Assembly (NCBI RefSeq): GCF_002115755.1
Contig: NZ_JFKA01000001.1
Coordinates: 310,001-374,000, forward strand
From: Thalassospira mesophila
GTDB taxonomy: Bacteria; Pseudomonadota; Alphaproteobacteria; Rhodospirillales; Thalassospiraceae
DNA length: 64,000 nt
Direction of reading: 5' to 3'
The notes beneath the pieces are model-generated. The model was not told where the DNA came from, made no database searches, and was given only the letters and a program-made list of their open reading frames with translations. Shown piece after piece: positions 50,833 to 59,310 of the stretch. The position numbers and the translations under genes are program-made. Every line of letters starts with the position of its first letter. Position 1 is the stretch's first letter.

Positions 50833-51843
50833 TCAGGTGCCAAGTTGTTGATAAATGGTCATGGCCACATCTTCGAGATGGGCCTTGTCGATTTCGCCAC
50901 TCAGCGCATAGCCGATGGCGCCGTCAACCCAATAGAATGTTTCGATATTGCCCGACGTCTGATAGCGAAAACCGGTGCTGCGATTATCCGGATCATGGCC
51001 GACCAGCAGGGTTAACCGCTGGCCGGTGGTGTCTTCATACATCAACAGCGCGCCGGGTTTGCCAGCAAAGGGGACCAGCCGCCCACCCACCAGATGAAAC
51101 CCCTGTGTGCCAAGGTCGGGGGCGGAAAATGAAATGCCCAGCCGTTTGCCCAGCCAGCCGACCAGATGGTCTTTCTGGTCGGCATAAACCTCGACCGGGT
51201 GGCGCACTTCGCTGGCATAAATGCCATATCCGGCGCGCGATGCTTCGGGCAGGGTTTGTACATAATCAAGCGACAGCGGGGCTGGTTTTGGTATGGCGGT
51301 TTCCATGATGGCAGCACCGCCAATGCCCCCGGCAATAAAAACCATTGCCGCCGCCGCCATTTGCCGGAACGGATAGCGGGCCCGGCGGGGCGATGCATTT
51401 TCCGACAGGGTTTCATCGCTGTAAAACCCCGGTGCAGGCGGGGCTAATGGCCCTATGGGGCCATCAGCCATATTTACAAAGGGTTGCAGGCGACCGGGAT
51501 GATTGGCGCGGCGCGATCGCCGCCCGGTGGTGTCGGGGGCGGTGTTCGCTGTGGCCGGTGTATCGGTCGTGGTGATGCCGTCATCCGTCATTGTTTCATC
51601 GGGGGTGGATTGGGCATGGATGCGGGCCTGCTGATCGATCAGGGGGTCGTCGGCGGTGGCGACAAGCGGGAAAAGATCGCGCAGGGCATTGTTTTGCGTT
51701 TGCCAGTTTGCGACCTCGGCGGCAGCATCCGGGTTGTCTGCCAGCCATTGTTCAACCGCGTGGTGGCGGTCAGCCGTCAGATGACCATCGACATAGGCAT
51801 GCAGGTCGTCTTCGCCGATATCGTCATTGTCCTGCCGGGTCAT
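50833..51843 (-). CDS. Anti-sigma factor, single-pass membrane protein
   Basis: A 336-residue protein. The N-terminal anti-sigma part starts MTRQDNDDIGEDDLHAYVDG and continues HHAVEQWLADNPDAAAEVAN, the helical fold of Asp24-type/zinc-less anti-sigma domains. One membrane helix lies near residues 160-182 (MAAAAMVFIAGGIGGAAIME), followed by a large periplasmic part with no recognised domain. Start is the ATG at 51843, overlapping the sigma factor's TGA (ATGA), the typical sigma/anti-sigma coupling. It would hold the ECF sigma factor inactive at the membrane. The signal it responds to is unknown; a longer frame to 51993 is not credible. Confidence 0.85.
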   Translation of the reverse strand: MTRQDNDDIGEDDLHAYVDGHLTADRHHAVEQWLADNPDAAAEVANWQTQNNALRDLFPLVATADDPLIDQQARIHAQSTPDETMTDDGITTTDTPATANTAPDTTGRRSRRANHPGRLQPFVNMADGPIGPLAPPAPGFYSDETLSENASPRRARYPFRQMAAAAMVFIAGGIGGAAIMETAIPKPAPLSLDYVQTLPEASRAGYGIYASEVRHPVEVYADQKDHLVGWLGKRLGISFSAPDLGTQGFHLVGGRLVPFAGKPGALLMYEDTTGQRLTLLVGHDPDNRSTGFRYQTSGNIETFYWVDGAIGYALSGEIDKAHLEDVAMTIYQQLGT

Positions 51844-52376
51844 TTTGGTCTCCATAACGCAATCACATTGGGGGCCTTTGTGCCGTCTGTATCGTCGCCA
51901 TTTTGCATCGACAGGTATTGGGCCAAAAATTTCCGGGCGCGCGACAGGCGGGACATGACCGTTCCCTGCGGAATTTGCAGGATATCGGCACATTCGCCAT
52001 AGCTGTGTCCTTCAATCGCCACCAGCATTAGAACAGCCCGCTGGTCGGGATCAAGCAATTCAACAGCGCGGTGCAGGCTGTCTTGTGTTGCAAAATCGCC
52101 GCTGCCTGGGCTGGCAACGGTTTGTGCAATATCATGGGTGTCTTCGTCAAATATCGCGCGCGTGCTGCGTTGCTTGCGCAGGCGGTTATAATTCAAATTG
52201 GTCATGATCGTCATCAGCCATGCCTTGCGATTGATGCCGCGCCAGCTTTGCGCATTGCCATAGGCCGACACCAGGCAGTCCTGCAACAGATCCTCGGCGT
52301 CGTGGCTGTTGCGCACAAGGGCACGCGCATAGCGACGCAAGTTGGGGATCAGTTCAAGAATGCCTGGTTCTTTCAT
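51840..52376 (-). CDS. ECF-type RNA polymerase sigma factor
   Basis: A 178-residue group IV sigma factor. Region 2 (about 10-75) reads LVRNSHDAEDLLQDCLVSAY and WLMTIMTNLNYNRLRK. Region 4 (about 115-170) reads LDPDQRAVLMLVAIEGHSYG and ECADILQIPQGTVMSRLSRA. No region 3 is present. It precedes its anti-sigma gene with an ATGA overlap and follows a COG4315 gene by 66 bases on the same strand. This trio is a recurring arrangement in Proteobacteria and suggests an envelope or oxidative stress response. Confidence 0.93.
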   Translation of the reverse strand: MKEPGILELIPNLRRYARALVRNSHDAEDLLQDCLVSAYGNAQSWRGINRKAWLMTIMTNLNYNRLRKQRSTRAIFDEDTHDIAQTVASPGSGDFATQDSLHRAVELLDPDQRAVLMLVAIEGHSYGECADILQIPQGTVMSRLSRARKFLAQYLSMQNGDDTDGTKAPNVIALWRPK

Positions 52377-52442
52377 GCCGGGTGCCTTTTTGTGGCCGTC
52401 ATATCCGGGCCGGGGCCAATGTGCCGCATCAGGGGCACATTA

Positions 52443-52817
52443 TCAGGGACGCGCAACATCCCAGACATTCAAAACGCCATTTCCGGTGGTGTCGCCCGGT
52501 TTGCTGTCCTTGATCCAGAAATAAAGCGGTTTGCCATCGTGCGCCCACTGCTTGCTGCCATCCTTGCGGGCGATGATGGAATATTTGCCATCGGCCATGG
52601 CCCCGTCGGTTGCCATTAAAGGCGGCCAGTTGGCGGCACATTTGTCATAGCAGTTTGACACATCCTTACCGTCTTTTTGAAAGGTATAAAGGGTCATGCC
52701 ATTTTCGCCGGTCAAGACCGTGCCAAGGCCGGTATCGCCTGTTTTAACCGGGGCGGCAAGGGCGCTGCTGGCGCTGGCAAGGCACAGGGTGGCGGCAACA
52801 AGGATGGTTTTAAACAT
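52443..52817 (-). CDS. Exported COG4315 repeat protein (Yx(F/W/Y)xxD family)
   Basis: A 124-residue secreted protein. The signal peptide ends near residue 22 (SSALAAPVK). The family repeat appears as MTLYTFQKDGKDVSNCYDKC (about 41-60), with AANWPPLM after it, then KQWAHDGKPLYFWIKDSKPG near 89-108, with two Tyr/aromatic/Asp motifs. Two cysteines (C56, C60) sit in a C-x3-C spacing. AAGGACACC precedes the ATG at 52817; an extended frame to 52991 lacks signals. It lies upstream of the ECF sigma/anti-sigma pair on the same strand, so it may be co-regulated with it. Function unknown. Confidence 0.87.
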   Translation of the reverse strand: MFKTILVAATLCLASASSALAAPVKTGDTGLGTVLTGENGMTLYTFQKDGKDVSNCYDKCAANWPPLMATDGAMADGKYSIIARKDGSKQWAHDGKPLYFWIKDSKPGDTTGNGVLNVWDVARP

Positions 52818-53110
52818 GATCGCGGTGTCCTTTTTAAAGATTTGGCAGCGCAAATAGCACCGCCACGACAGGGGATGAACAACGTTTGGTTTGCAGGTTG
52901 GGCGGGGGCGGAAAAACGTCTTCATCCTGTCAGACACAGCAGGGGGATGTTTTATTCCCGCAAGGCACCATATTTTTACAAAAGCAGGCAAAAACCGGCC
53001 AGGATACGATTAATGCAAAATTTTTGATCAAATCGGGGTTTGGTTACGTATCCGTTTTTATCGCAGCGGCGTTATGCTGTTTTACAAGACTGCAAGGTGA
53101 CCGGTTATTC

Positions 53111-53905
53111 ATGCCCTATCGTGGTAAAACGACATTATTGATTGTTGCCCATGGGACCAGTGCCGAAGGGGGCAACCCCGCCGGTGAACTGGCCAATGGT
53201 TTGCGTGCGCGCTGGAACGGGTGTGTGTGCCACGCCTATATGCGCAGCACCCCCGATCTGGCGTCAGTTCTGGCCGATTTAAAGACACAGGGAAAAGCAG
53301 GCCGGCTGGTGGTTGTGCCACTGTTTTTTAGCGAGGGTTACCTTGTGACCGAGGAAATGCCGAGCATTCTGGCCGATGCCGGTTTGCATGATGCCATGGT
53401 ATTGCCGCCGGTTACCGGTTTGCGCGGATTTGTGCCGATGGTGGCCGACCATATTGTGCGCGCCCTTGCGCTTAACACCTGGCAGGCCGGTGAAACAACG
53501 CTGTTTTTGGTGCCTCACGGGCTTAAAACCCTGACCGAGCCACTGGCCGAGCAAGTCTGGCTGGCCCAACGCATTATCAATGTGGTGCCTGAATTGTCGG
53601 TTCGGGTTGCCAATGTGGAAGGCGCACCATCGCTGACAGACTGGCGCTCAATGACAACATCGCGCAATAATATGTTTTTACCATTGCTGGCGGGGGGCGG
53701 TGTACATGCGCGCTTTGATTTGCCTGAAATGATGGTGCTTGATGCGGCAGAGCGCGCCCATGTTTTGGCCCCGCTTGGCACATGGGGCGAATTACCCGAT
53801 CTGATTTTGCGCCAGGCGCAAAAAACAACCCGCCAGGCCGCTGTTTTACCCAGCCATATCCCCGAGCCGGAGCCACTGGACCCGTGCAGGTTGGCGCCTT
53901 CATAA
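53111..53905 (+). CDS. CbiX/SirB-type chelatase family protein
   Basis: A 264-residue protein with two chelatase-like halves. The first has LLIVAHGTSAEGGNPAGELA (about 9-28), with its metal-binding His, and VVVPLFFSEGYLVTEEMPSI. The second has TLFLVPHGLKTLTEPLAEQV (about 137-156), with a second His in the equivalent loop. The family inserts Co2+ or Fe2+ into sirohydrochlorin or Ni2+ into related tetrapyrroles. No other cobalamin or siroheme gene is nearby. Start is the ATG at 53111 after AAGGTGA; the frame extends to 52886 but without a start signal. The metal is not predictable. Confidence 0.85.
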   Translation: MPYRGKTTLLIVAHGTSAEGGNPAGELANGLRARWNGCVCHAYMRSTPDLASVLADLKTQGKAGRLVVVPLFFSEGYLVTEEMPSILADAGLHDAMVLPPVTGLRGFVPMVADHIVRALALNTWQAGETTLFLVPHGLKTLTEPLAEQVWLAQRIINVVPELSVRVANVEGAPSLTDWRSMTTSRNNMFLPLLAGGGVHARFDLPEMMVLDAAERAHVLAPLGTWGELPDLILRQAQKTTRQAAVLPSHIPEPEPLDPCRLAPS

Positions 53906-53965
53906 CCCGAACAAAGAGCATGCGGGCACGGCCTTTAACATTTGGCCCGCTGTGCCGGGGCAATG

Positions 53966-54889
53966 TTATTCCGGCGAGGCGGCGGCGTGGGATTTTTTCA
54001 AAAGATAATCGCGCAAGGTTTTGGTGGCCGACGACAGGTTCTTTTCGGCTTCATGCACAATCAGCAACTGGCGCTTGGCCCAGTCATCGGCAATTGGCGT
54101 TCCGGAAATATTCATGTGCGGCAGGTGTTCTTCAACGCTGGACCGGCGTAAAAAGCCAATGCCAAGCCCGGCGGCAATCACACGGCGGAGCGAGCCAAAG
54201 CGCATCACCTTGATATGGGGGTGCATGTCGTGGTTGAGTTTGCTGGCCGCTTCGCTGATCAGATCGTCAATCACCCCGCCTTCATGCAGGGAAATGATCT
54301 GATATTTGATGGCATCGGCAAAATGAACCGGCTGCGGATTTTTCGGATCGGGAATTAACGGATGGCCTTTAGGCGTTACCAGCCAGATCGGATCATCGCA
54401 AAAAACATGATAATCAAGGTCGTACCGGCCAATATTATCGGCCACCACGGCCAGATCCGCACGGCCATCGCGCACGGCATCCACCGATTCCCGGCTGGTC
54501 AGTTCACTGACATCAACCGTGATACCGGGAAAATCCACCCCGAAATCAGCCAGATAGGTCGGCAATCCCGTCAGGATGCCTGACGTCACCGTGGCCAGAA
54601 AAATCTCGCCTTTTTCGCCATAGTTGAAATCGCGCAACTCGTTTGACAGATGGCGCAGATCACCGAGCAGCTTTTCGCCGTAGCGGGCGAAAATCGTGCC
54701 TTCCGGTGTCGGTTCCACGCCGCGTGGCAAGCGTCGCAACAAGCGCACACCCAACAGGGCCTCAAGCTCGCCAATGCGGCGACTGACGGCGGATGTTGCG
54801 ATATGTTCGCGCCGGGCTGCTTCGTTAATGCTGCCGGCCTTAACAATGGCGACGAACAGCCTGATCGTGACGATATCAAACTTTTGCAT
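53966..54889 (-). CDS. LysR-family transcriptional regulator
   Basis: A 307-residue regulator. The winged HTH (about 3-62) reads FDIVTIRLFVAIVKAGSINE and ARREHIATSAVSRRIGELEA, with LLGVRLLRR following, the LysR signature. The effector domain (about 90-300) is of the periplasmic-binding fold. It converges on the CbiX gene and lies 78 bases downstream of a small basic protein on the same strand. Its target is probably distant or the neighbouring thioesterase; there is no classic divergent LysR partner with an adjacent promoter. Effector unknown. Confidence 0.92.
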   Translation of the reverse strand: MQKFDIVTIRLFVAIVKAGSINEAARREHIATSAVSRRIGELEALLGVRLLRRLPRGVEPTPEGTIFARYGEKLLGDLRHLSNELRDFNYGEKGEIFLATVTSGILTGLPTYLADFGVDFPGITVDVSELTSRESVDAVRDGRADLAVVADNIGRYDLDYHVFCDDPIWLVTPKGHPLIPDPKNPQPVHFADAIKYQIISLHEGGVIDDLISEAASKLNHDMHPHIKVMRFGSLRRVIAAGLGIGFLRRSSVEEHLPHMNISGTPIADDWAKRQLLIVHEAEKNLSSATKTLRDYLLKKSHAAASPE

Positions 54890-54967
54890 ATAATCGTTTA
54901 GGTCGCCTGCAATGAAGCGGTCAAGCGCGATTATTGCGGATCGTCATTAAAGCGGGGGGAAGAACGA

Positions 54968-55159
54968 TTAGTTCTTCGCACCCAGCATGTTGTCGCGCCA
55001 TTCGTTGATCAGGGCAGTATGATCACGGGCGGGGCTGTTTTGCAGGATCTGTGCCACGCGAACAGCTTCGAGAAAGTTAATAAACCAGCCGAATTTCGGT
55101 TTTGCAGCAGCCGGTTCGGTGCGGGCAACAGGGGCGCTGTCAAATGCGAGAGTAGCCAT
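54968..55159 (-). CDS. Small hypothetical protein
   Basis: A 63-residue soluble protein with an excellent ribosome binding site (AAAAGGAG) before the ATG at 55159. The N-terminus is Ala/Pro-rich; the middle (about 23-45) is an amphipathic helix (FGWFINFLEAVRVAQILQNS) with INEWRDNM near the end. It resembles the many small DUF1127-like alphaproteobacterial proteins in size but lacks their Arg-rich motif, so the family is uncertain. A longer frame to 55327 has no start support. It lies upstream of the LysR gene. Confidence 0.6.
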   Translation of the reverse strand: MATLAFDSAPVARTEPAAAKPKFGWFINFLEAVRVAQILQNSPARDHTALINEWRDNMLGAKN

Positions 55160-55447
55160 TTTGTCGTCTCCTTTTAGAGAACAGGTTTGGGTCGTTTTCC
55201 TTGAGTTGGAAGCTAACAAAGGCCAGCATTGCCGACTATCACCGGTTTGCGCTTCCCCCGTTCTTGTTTGGAGAACGATAAGCGTTAAGGTGTTGAAATA
55301 TATGAATTTCATGTTTTTGCGTCGCACAATGAAAGTGCTTTATTTATGTTTTTAGTTCAAAGGATTGCTGATTTGTTGCAGTCATTATGCGTAAAAAATT
55401 CATCAATCATGTGAGGAAATGGAACATATTGTAAAAGGAGAGGTCCT

Positions 55448-55903
55448 ATGAGCAACGGCGGTGACAATCTTGCTTTCGAGCAGCAACACGGCAGTGGCCT
55501 TCAGGAAATGCTGGGATATCGTCTGGTCGAATGGCGCGCGAGCGAGGCCGTTGTAACCCTGGATGTCGCAGCGCAGCATTGTAACCGTGCGGGGATTTTG
55601 CATGGGGGTGTGTTGGCAACGATGCTTGATACCGCATCTGGCTATGCCTGTTGTTATTGCCCGGTACCGGGGCATATTCGCCGTTGTTTAACCCTGTCGT
55701 TAACAACCCAGTTCATGGGGCAGGCAAAGGCAGGCGAAACCGTGCGTGTCACAGCACAGCGACAGGGCGGCGGTCGCAAAATCATTTTCACCACGGCGAC
55801 GGCGGTAAATGAACAGGGCAAGATTATCGGCAGTGCCAGCGGCACATTTCGATATCAGCGGGGCAGTGAAGACGAAAATGGCGTGCCGCGTGGGGAGAGT
55901 TAA
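55448..55903 (+). CDS. PaaI-family hotdog thioesterase
   Basis: A 151-residue acyl-CoA thioesterase. The single hotdog fold has AAQHCNRAGILHGGVLATML (about 39-58), with the conserved H-G-G-V and Asp59 after it in LDTASGY. SLTTQFMGQAKAGETVRVTA is the family's central strand. GGAGAGG lies before the ATG. It diverges from the small gene and LysR across 288 bases. The acyl substrate is not predictable; family members act on phenylacetyl- and other aromatic or medium-chain CoA esters. Confidence 0.87.
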   Translation: MSNGGDNLAFEQQHGSGLQEMLGYRLVEWRASEAVVTLDVAAQHCNRAGILHGGVLATMLDTASGYACCYCPVPGHIRRCLTLSLTTQFMGQAKAGETVRVTAQRQGGGRKIIFTTATAVNEQGKIIGSASGTFRYQRGSEDENGVPRGES

Positions 55904-55923
55904 GAAGTCCGGCGACATTTTGC

Positions 55924-55955
55924 CGATACTTCGACGATTGTTAAGCGAAGTATCG
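55924..55955. terminator. Hairpin between convergent genes (possible terminator)
   Basis: Stem CGATACTTCG / CGAAGTATCG with a 12-base loop lies between the thioesterase and K+ channel genes. There is no strong T-run (TGGCGTTTGT follows), so termination is likely only moderate. Confidence 0.55.
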
Positions 55956-55974
55956 TGGCGTTTGTAGTGTGTTA

Positions 55975-56679
55975 TCAGTCTTCCATTTCTCTGGCCTTTG
56001 AGAGTGCCGATGCGACAATTCCTGCGGGGATTGAAACGATACCGAGGCCAACAATCAGAATTAAAAAAGTGAATATTTTTCCGCCAACGGTGATCGGGTA
56101 GATATCTCCGTATCCTACCGTGGTTAACGTTGCGACGGCCCACCATAGGCTATGGAAAATGGATTTAAATGAATCCGGTTGGGCAGGATTTTCAAAATAA
56201 TATATTCCAACACCAGATAAATATATCATCAGCAGGGATACAAACGTAAAAAGTACAATTTCTTCTTTTGCAATCATGAAAGCGAGATGTAAGCGTTTCA
56301 TCGCCTTGCTGTACCGGGCGAGCTTCAGGATACGTATTAACCTTAGCAATCTGAAAGCCCGGATAGACCTGAGATCTAACCCTGTAGACAGATAAAATGG
56401 CAAAATTGCCAAAAGGTCTACTATGCCAAAAAACGAGAAGATGAATGCTTTCTTGTCTTTTGAAAAAACCACCCGTGCGATGTATTCAATTGTAAACACG
56501 GTAACCGAAAAAATTTCGAAGGCTGAAAGTAGTCTTCTCGTTTCGTTTGAAATATCGGGTAATGTTTCAATGGAAAATTCAATGATCGACAGAACGATCA
56601 TTAATTGTATGAACAAATCGATCACTCTGCGGGGAATACGCTGAAATTGATTTTTAATGGATTTTGATATTGTAACCAT
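55975..56679 (-). CDS. Voltage-gated-type K+ channel (ion transporter family)
   Basis: A 234-residue channel subunit with six helices. S4 holds the Arg-rich voltage sensor: DLRSIRAFRLLRLIRILKLA (about 101-120). The pore loop contains the K+ selectivity filter TTVGYGDIYP (about 182-191), followed by helix S6 (FLILIVGLGIVSIPAGIVAS). The chain ends just after S6, so it has no cytoplasmic RCK domain. The gene is AT-richer than its neighbours. It converges on the thioesterase. Likely roles are K+ homeostasis or electrical signalling. Confidence 0.93.
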   Translation of the reverse strand: MVTISKSIKNQFQRIPRRVIDLFIQLMIVLSIIEFSIETLPDISNETRRLLSAFEIFSVTVFTIEYIARVVFSKDKKAFIFSFFGIVDLLAILPFYLSTGLDLRSIRAFRLLRLIRILKLARYSKAMKRLHLAFMIAKEEIVLFTFVSLLMIYLSGVGIYYFENPAQPDSFKSIFHSLWWAVATLTTVGYGDIYPITVGGKIFTFLILIVGLGIVSIPAGIVASALSKAREMED

Positions 56680-56779
56680 TGTTGGGCCTTAAGCGTTCTG
56701 GTTGTGGTCGGTGTGTCATGTTTTAATTATGAACACAAAATCAAAATATTAAAATACTGATGAGGTCTCAGAGCATTTT

Positions 56780-56820
56780 GCCAAAACAAAAGGCGCTGCA
56801 AAATAAATGCAGCGCCTTTG
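56780..56820 (-). terminator. Intrinsic terminator downstream of the ALDH gene
   Basis: Stem AAAGGCGCTGCA / TGCAGCGCCTTT with a seven-base loop. On the minus strand it runs into TTTTGTTTTGG. It lies 31 bases after the dehydrogenase stop. Confidence 0.9.
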
Positions 56821-56851
56821 TCAGTTTATCGCAGATGTGTGGTGCCGGTGA

Positions 56852-58429
56852 TTATTTCGGCAACTGCCATTTGCCATCGACCAGACGCGGAATGTTCAGC
56901 GGGTTGCCGTCTTTCAGCGCGTCGGGCAGCAGGGCATCGGCGAAGGCCTGATAGGCGACCGGGCGGACAAAGCGTTTGATCGCCAGCGAGCCAACCGAGG
57001 TTGCACGCGAGTCAGTGCTTGCCGGGTAGGGGCCGCCGTGAACCATCGAATGGCACACTTCAACGCCGGTCGGCCAGCCATTGATCAGGATGCGGCCAGC
57101 GCATTTTTCCAGAAGCGGGCGCAGCTTGCCGGCAAATTCGGCGTCGCTATCATCCATCTGGATGGTGGCGGTTAACTGGCCGTGCAGTTTGGCGGAAATC
57201 GTCAAAATCTGATCGGTGCTGTCGCATTCGATAATGATACCCGCCGGGCCAAACATTTCTTCGGCCAGTTCGGGGTTTGCTTCCCAGTCGGCGGCAGAAA
57301 CGCGGTAAACAGCGGGGCTGCCTTCAAACGGGCCATCGCCATCGCGGCGGCTGAGTGCTGAGGTGACTTTGGGGTGTTTTGCCATCGCATTGTTGACATC
57401 GTGATAGGCACTTGAAACCCGGTCGGTCAGCATGGCCTGGCTGGCAACGCCGCCCAGTTCTGCAACGGCGGTGGTCACAAAGGTGTCAAGATCGTCACCC
57501 TTAAGGGCCAGCAAAAGGCCCGGATTGGTGCAGAACTGGCCAACACCCATGGTCAGCGACCCGGCCCATGCCTTGGCAATGCCAGCGGCATTTTTCGCCA
57601 TCGCGTTGGGCATCAGGTAAACCGGGTTGTTGCTGCCCAGTTCGCCGTAAAACGGGATCGGTTCCGGGCGGCTAACGGCAATATCAAACAGCGCACGGCC
57701 ACCACCGGTGGACCCGGTAAAGCCGACAGCCTTGATCATGGGATGGGCGACCAGCGACTGGCCAATAACGTGGCCTCCCTCGTGAACCATGCTAAACACG
57801 CCTTTGGGCATGCCGGTTTTTTTGATCGCGGCATCAATGGCCTGTGCCACAAGTTCCGAGGTGCCCGGATGGGCGGCATGGGCCTTGAATACGACCGGGC
57901 AACCCGCGGCCAGAGCCGATGCGGTATCGCCACCGGCAACCGAAAATGCCAGCGGGAAGTTCGATGCGCCAAAAACGCCAACCGGGCCAAGGGCCTTGAA
58001 CATCGAACGGATGTCGGGTTTGGGCAGCGGAGCACGGTCGGGCTGTGCAGTTTCGATGCGGGCTTCAAACCACGAGCCTTCTTCGATCCAGTCGGCGAAG
58101 AAACGCAGCTGGCCAACGGTACGACCGCGTTCGCCCTGCAAACGTGCGGGCGGAAGGGCCGATTCGAGATTGCCAAATTTGGTCAGTTCATCGCCGCGCG
58201 CATCGATTTCATCAGCGCAGGCGCGCAAGAAACCGGCCCGTTTGGACGGTGCCATTGCGGCAAATTCTTCGGCACATTCATTGGCAGCACGGGCTGCCTG
58301 ATCAACATGATCTTCCGTGCCCTGCTGAAATTTGGTCGGCAGTTTTTCGCCGGTTGCGGGATTGTCGGCCTGAAAGACATCGGGTCCGTCCAGCCATTCG
58401 CCAGCAATATAATTTTTTCCGCTCAGCAT
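56852..58429 (-). CDS. 2,5-dioxovalerate (alpha-ketoglutarate semialdehyde) dehydrogenase
   Basis: A 525-residue NADP-type aldehyde dehydrogenase that oxidises alpha-ketoglutarate semialdehyde to 2-oxoglutarate. Its catalytic Cys is in VGQFCTNPGLL (about 295-305), and the general-base Glu is in FYGELGSNNPVY (about 260-271). AGCPVVFKAHAAHPGTSELV holds the cofactor lysine. The H-A-A-H-P-G-T variant and ending KRFVRPVAYQ match the KGSADH subgroup rather than betaine or succinate semialdehyde enzymes. Start at the ATG at 58429 with CAGGAG seven bases before. Its substrate is the product of the dehydratase near 2 kb. Hydroxyproline, arabinose or xylose routes would also feed it. Confidence 0.88.
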   Translation of the reverse strand: MLSGKNYIAGEWLDGPDVFQADNPATGEKLPTKFQQGTEDHVDQAARAANECAEEFAAMAPSKRAGFLRACADEIDARGDELTKFGNLESALPPARLQGERGRTVGQLRFFADWIEEGSWFEARIETAQPDRAPLPKPDIRSMFKALGPVGVFGASNFPLAFSVAGGDTASALAAGCPVVFKAHAAHPGTSELVAQAIDAAIKKTGMPKGVFSMVHEGGHVIGQSLVAHPMIKAVGFTGSTGGGRALFDIAVSRPEPIPFYGELGSNNPVYLMPNAMAKNAAGIAKAWAGSLTMGVGQFCTNPGLLLALKGDDLDTFVTTAVAELGGVASQAMLTDRVSSAYHDVNNAMAKHPKVTSALSRRDGDGPFEGSPAVYRVSAADWEANPELAEEMFGPAGIIIECDSTDQILTISAKLHGQLTATIQMDDSDAEFAGKLRPLLEKCAGRILINGWPTGVEVCHSMVHGGPYPASTDSRATSVGSLAIKRFVRPVAYQAFADALLPDALKDGNPLNIPRLVDGKWQLPK

Positions 58430-59310
58430 CGGGTTCTCCTGTGGGTTGGATCTGATCATCCGTTATCGCAGTGCGCTCAGGGGCAACAGAATTTACGACC
58501 TGCCAGACAGTCACCAATGGTGCCGTGATTGCCTGTGTAAACCGCAAAAACCGCCTGACTTTGCAAAACTCATACAATAGTACGGTACAAAGCAGGGCTC
58601 TGTCATCCGGCGCGCCTGATCCGGACGGGTGTTCGCTGATCGGGAATGTATGGTTCAGACCATGGCTTGTAAAGTCATCATATGAAAAGTAATGCGGTTG
58701 ACATCAATTCGCGCCGGTTCGCAGCAAGTGCGCGCGCAAATACATCATGATAACAACCCGATATCGGCTTTTTTCCAGCCCGTTCGAAAAATTGAATATT
58801 TTATGCAATTTAATCTGTTGCAAAAAGTCAAAGACTTTCATGGTGCAGGGCTAGGCGATAACGCGGGATTGGTGCGCAGCCGCGATGGTGGGCAGGACCG
58901 TCGCTCATTAATGTTGCCCGAATGTGGCTGCGCGGGTGTGAGGCGCGCATCACGAGGGCAGGTAATGTGGGATCGCGGCGGGCACGGGCTTTGGGCCGGT
59001 TTTGAACGGGTTGACAGAGGGGGGATTGCGGGGGCGCGGCGCGGGCGCGCGCTGCAATGCCGTTTGGGCGTGCAATGTTGCCTGCTAGAGGCGCGTCAAC
59101 GAGGGTGGCGTGTTGGTTTGGTTTCGCCCGTATTTTGGTTGCGGGGGAGCGGTGGCAAAACAGGCGGATCGTGGGGAATTCGCTGAGTTCGCCGGGCTGC
59201 AACGGGATTTTGGGCCAGCAGCGGGACGGGATGCAGAACGGTGTTTTGGTGGTGCGAGGGATGCGTGGCGGGGAGGGCGCAAAGCGACACATCGTCGTGG
59301 TTTTGCAGGG
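58430..59310. other. 881-base non-coding region, strongly G-skewed
   Basis: No gene with support was found between the dehydrogenase and the FadR-type regulator. From about 58830 the plus strand is unusually G-rich: the 60-base line at 58981 has 31 G and 11 C. Overlapping open frames on both strands have no domain, ribosome site or composition matching the genes. The part next to the dehydrogenase (58430-58700) probably carries its promoter and a palindrome. Confidence 0.5.
58578..58590. promoter_or_regulatory. Palindromic element TAGTACGGTACAA, possible FadR-type operator
   Basis: The core GTAC-G-GTAC with flanking T and A fits the T-x-GT...AC-x-A format of FadR-subfamily GntR operators. 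It lies 149 bases before the dehydrogenase start. The regulator encoded at 59311-59982 is a natural candidate to bind it. No exact second copy was noticed near the third TTT operon. Confidence 0.45.

Noticed and set aside
58692-59186. Open frames of 150-165 codons on both strands in the G-skewed region
   Set aside because: The proteins are compositionally biased, have no domains and lack ribosome sites. Frames stay open on both strands because the DNA is G-rich with few stop codons.
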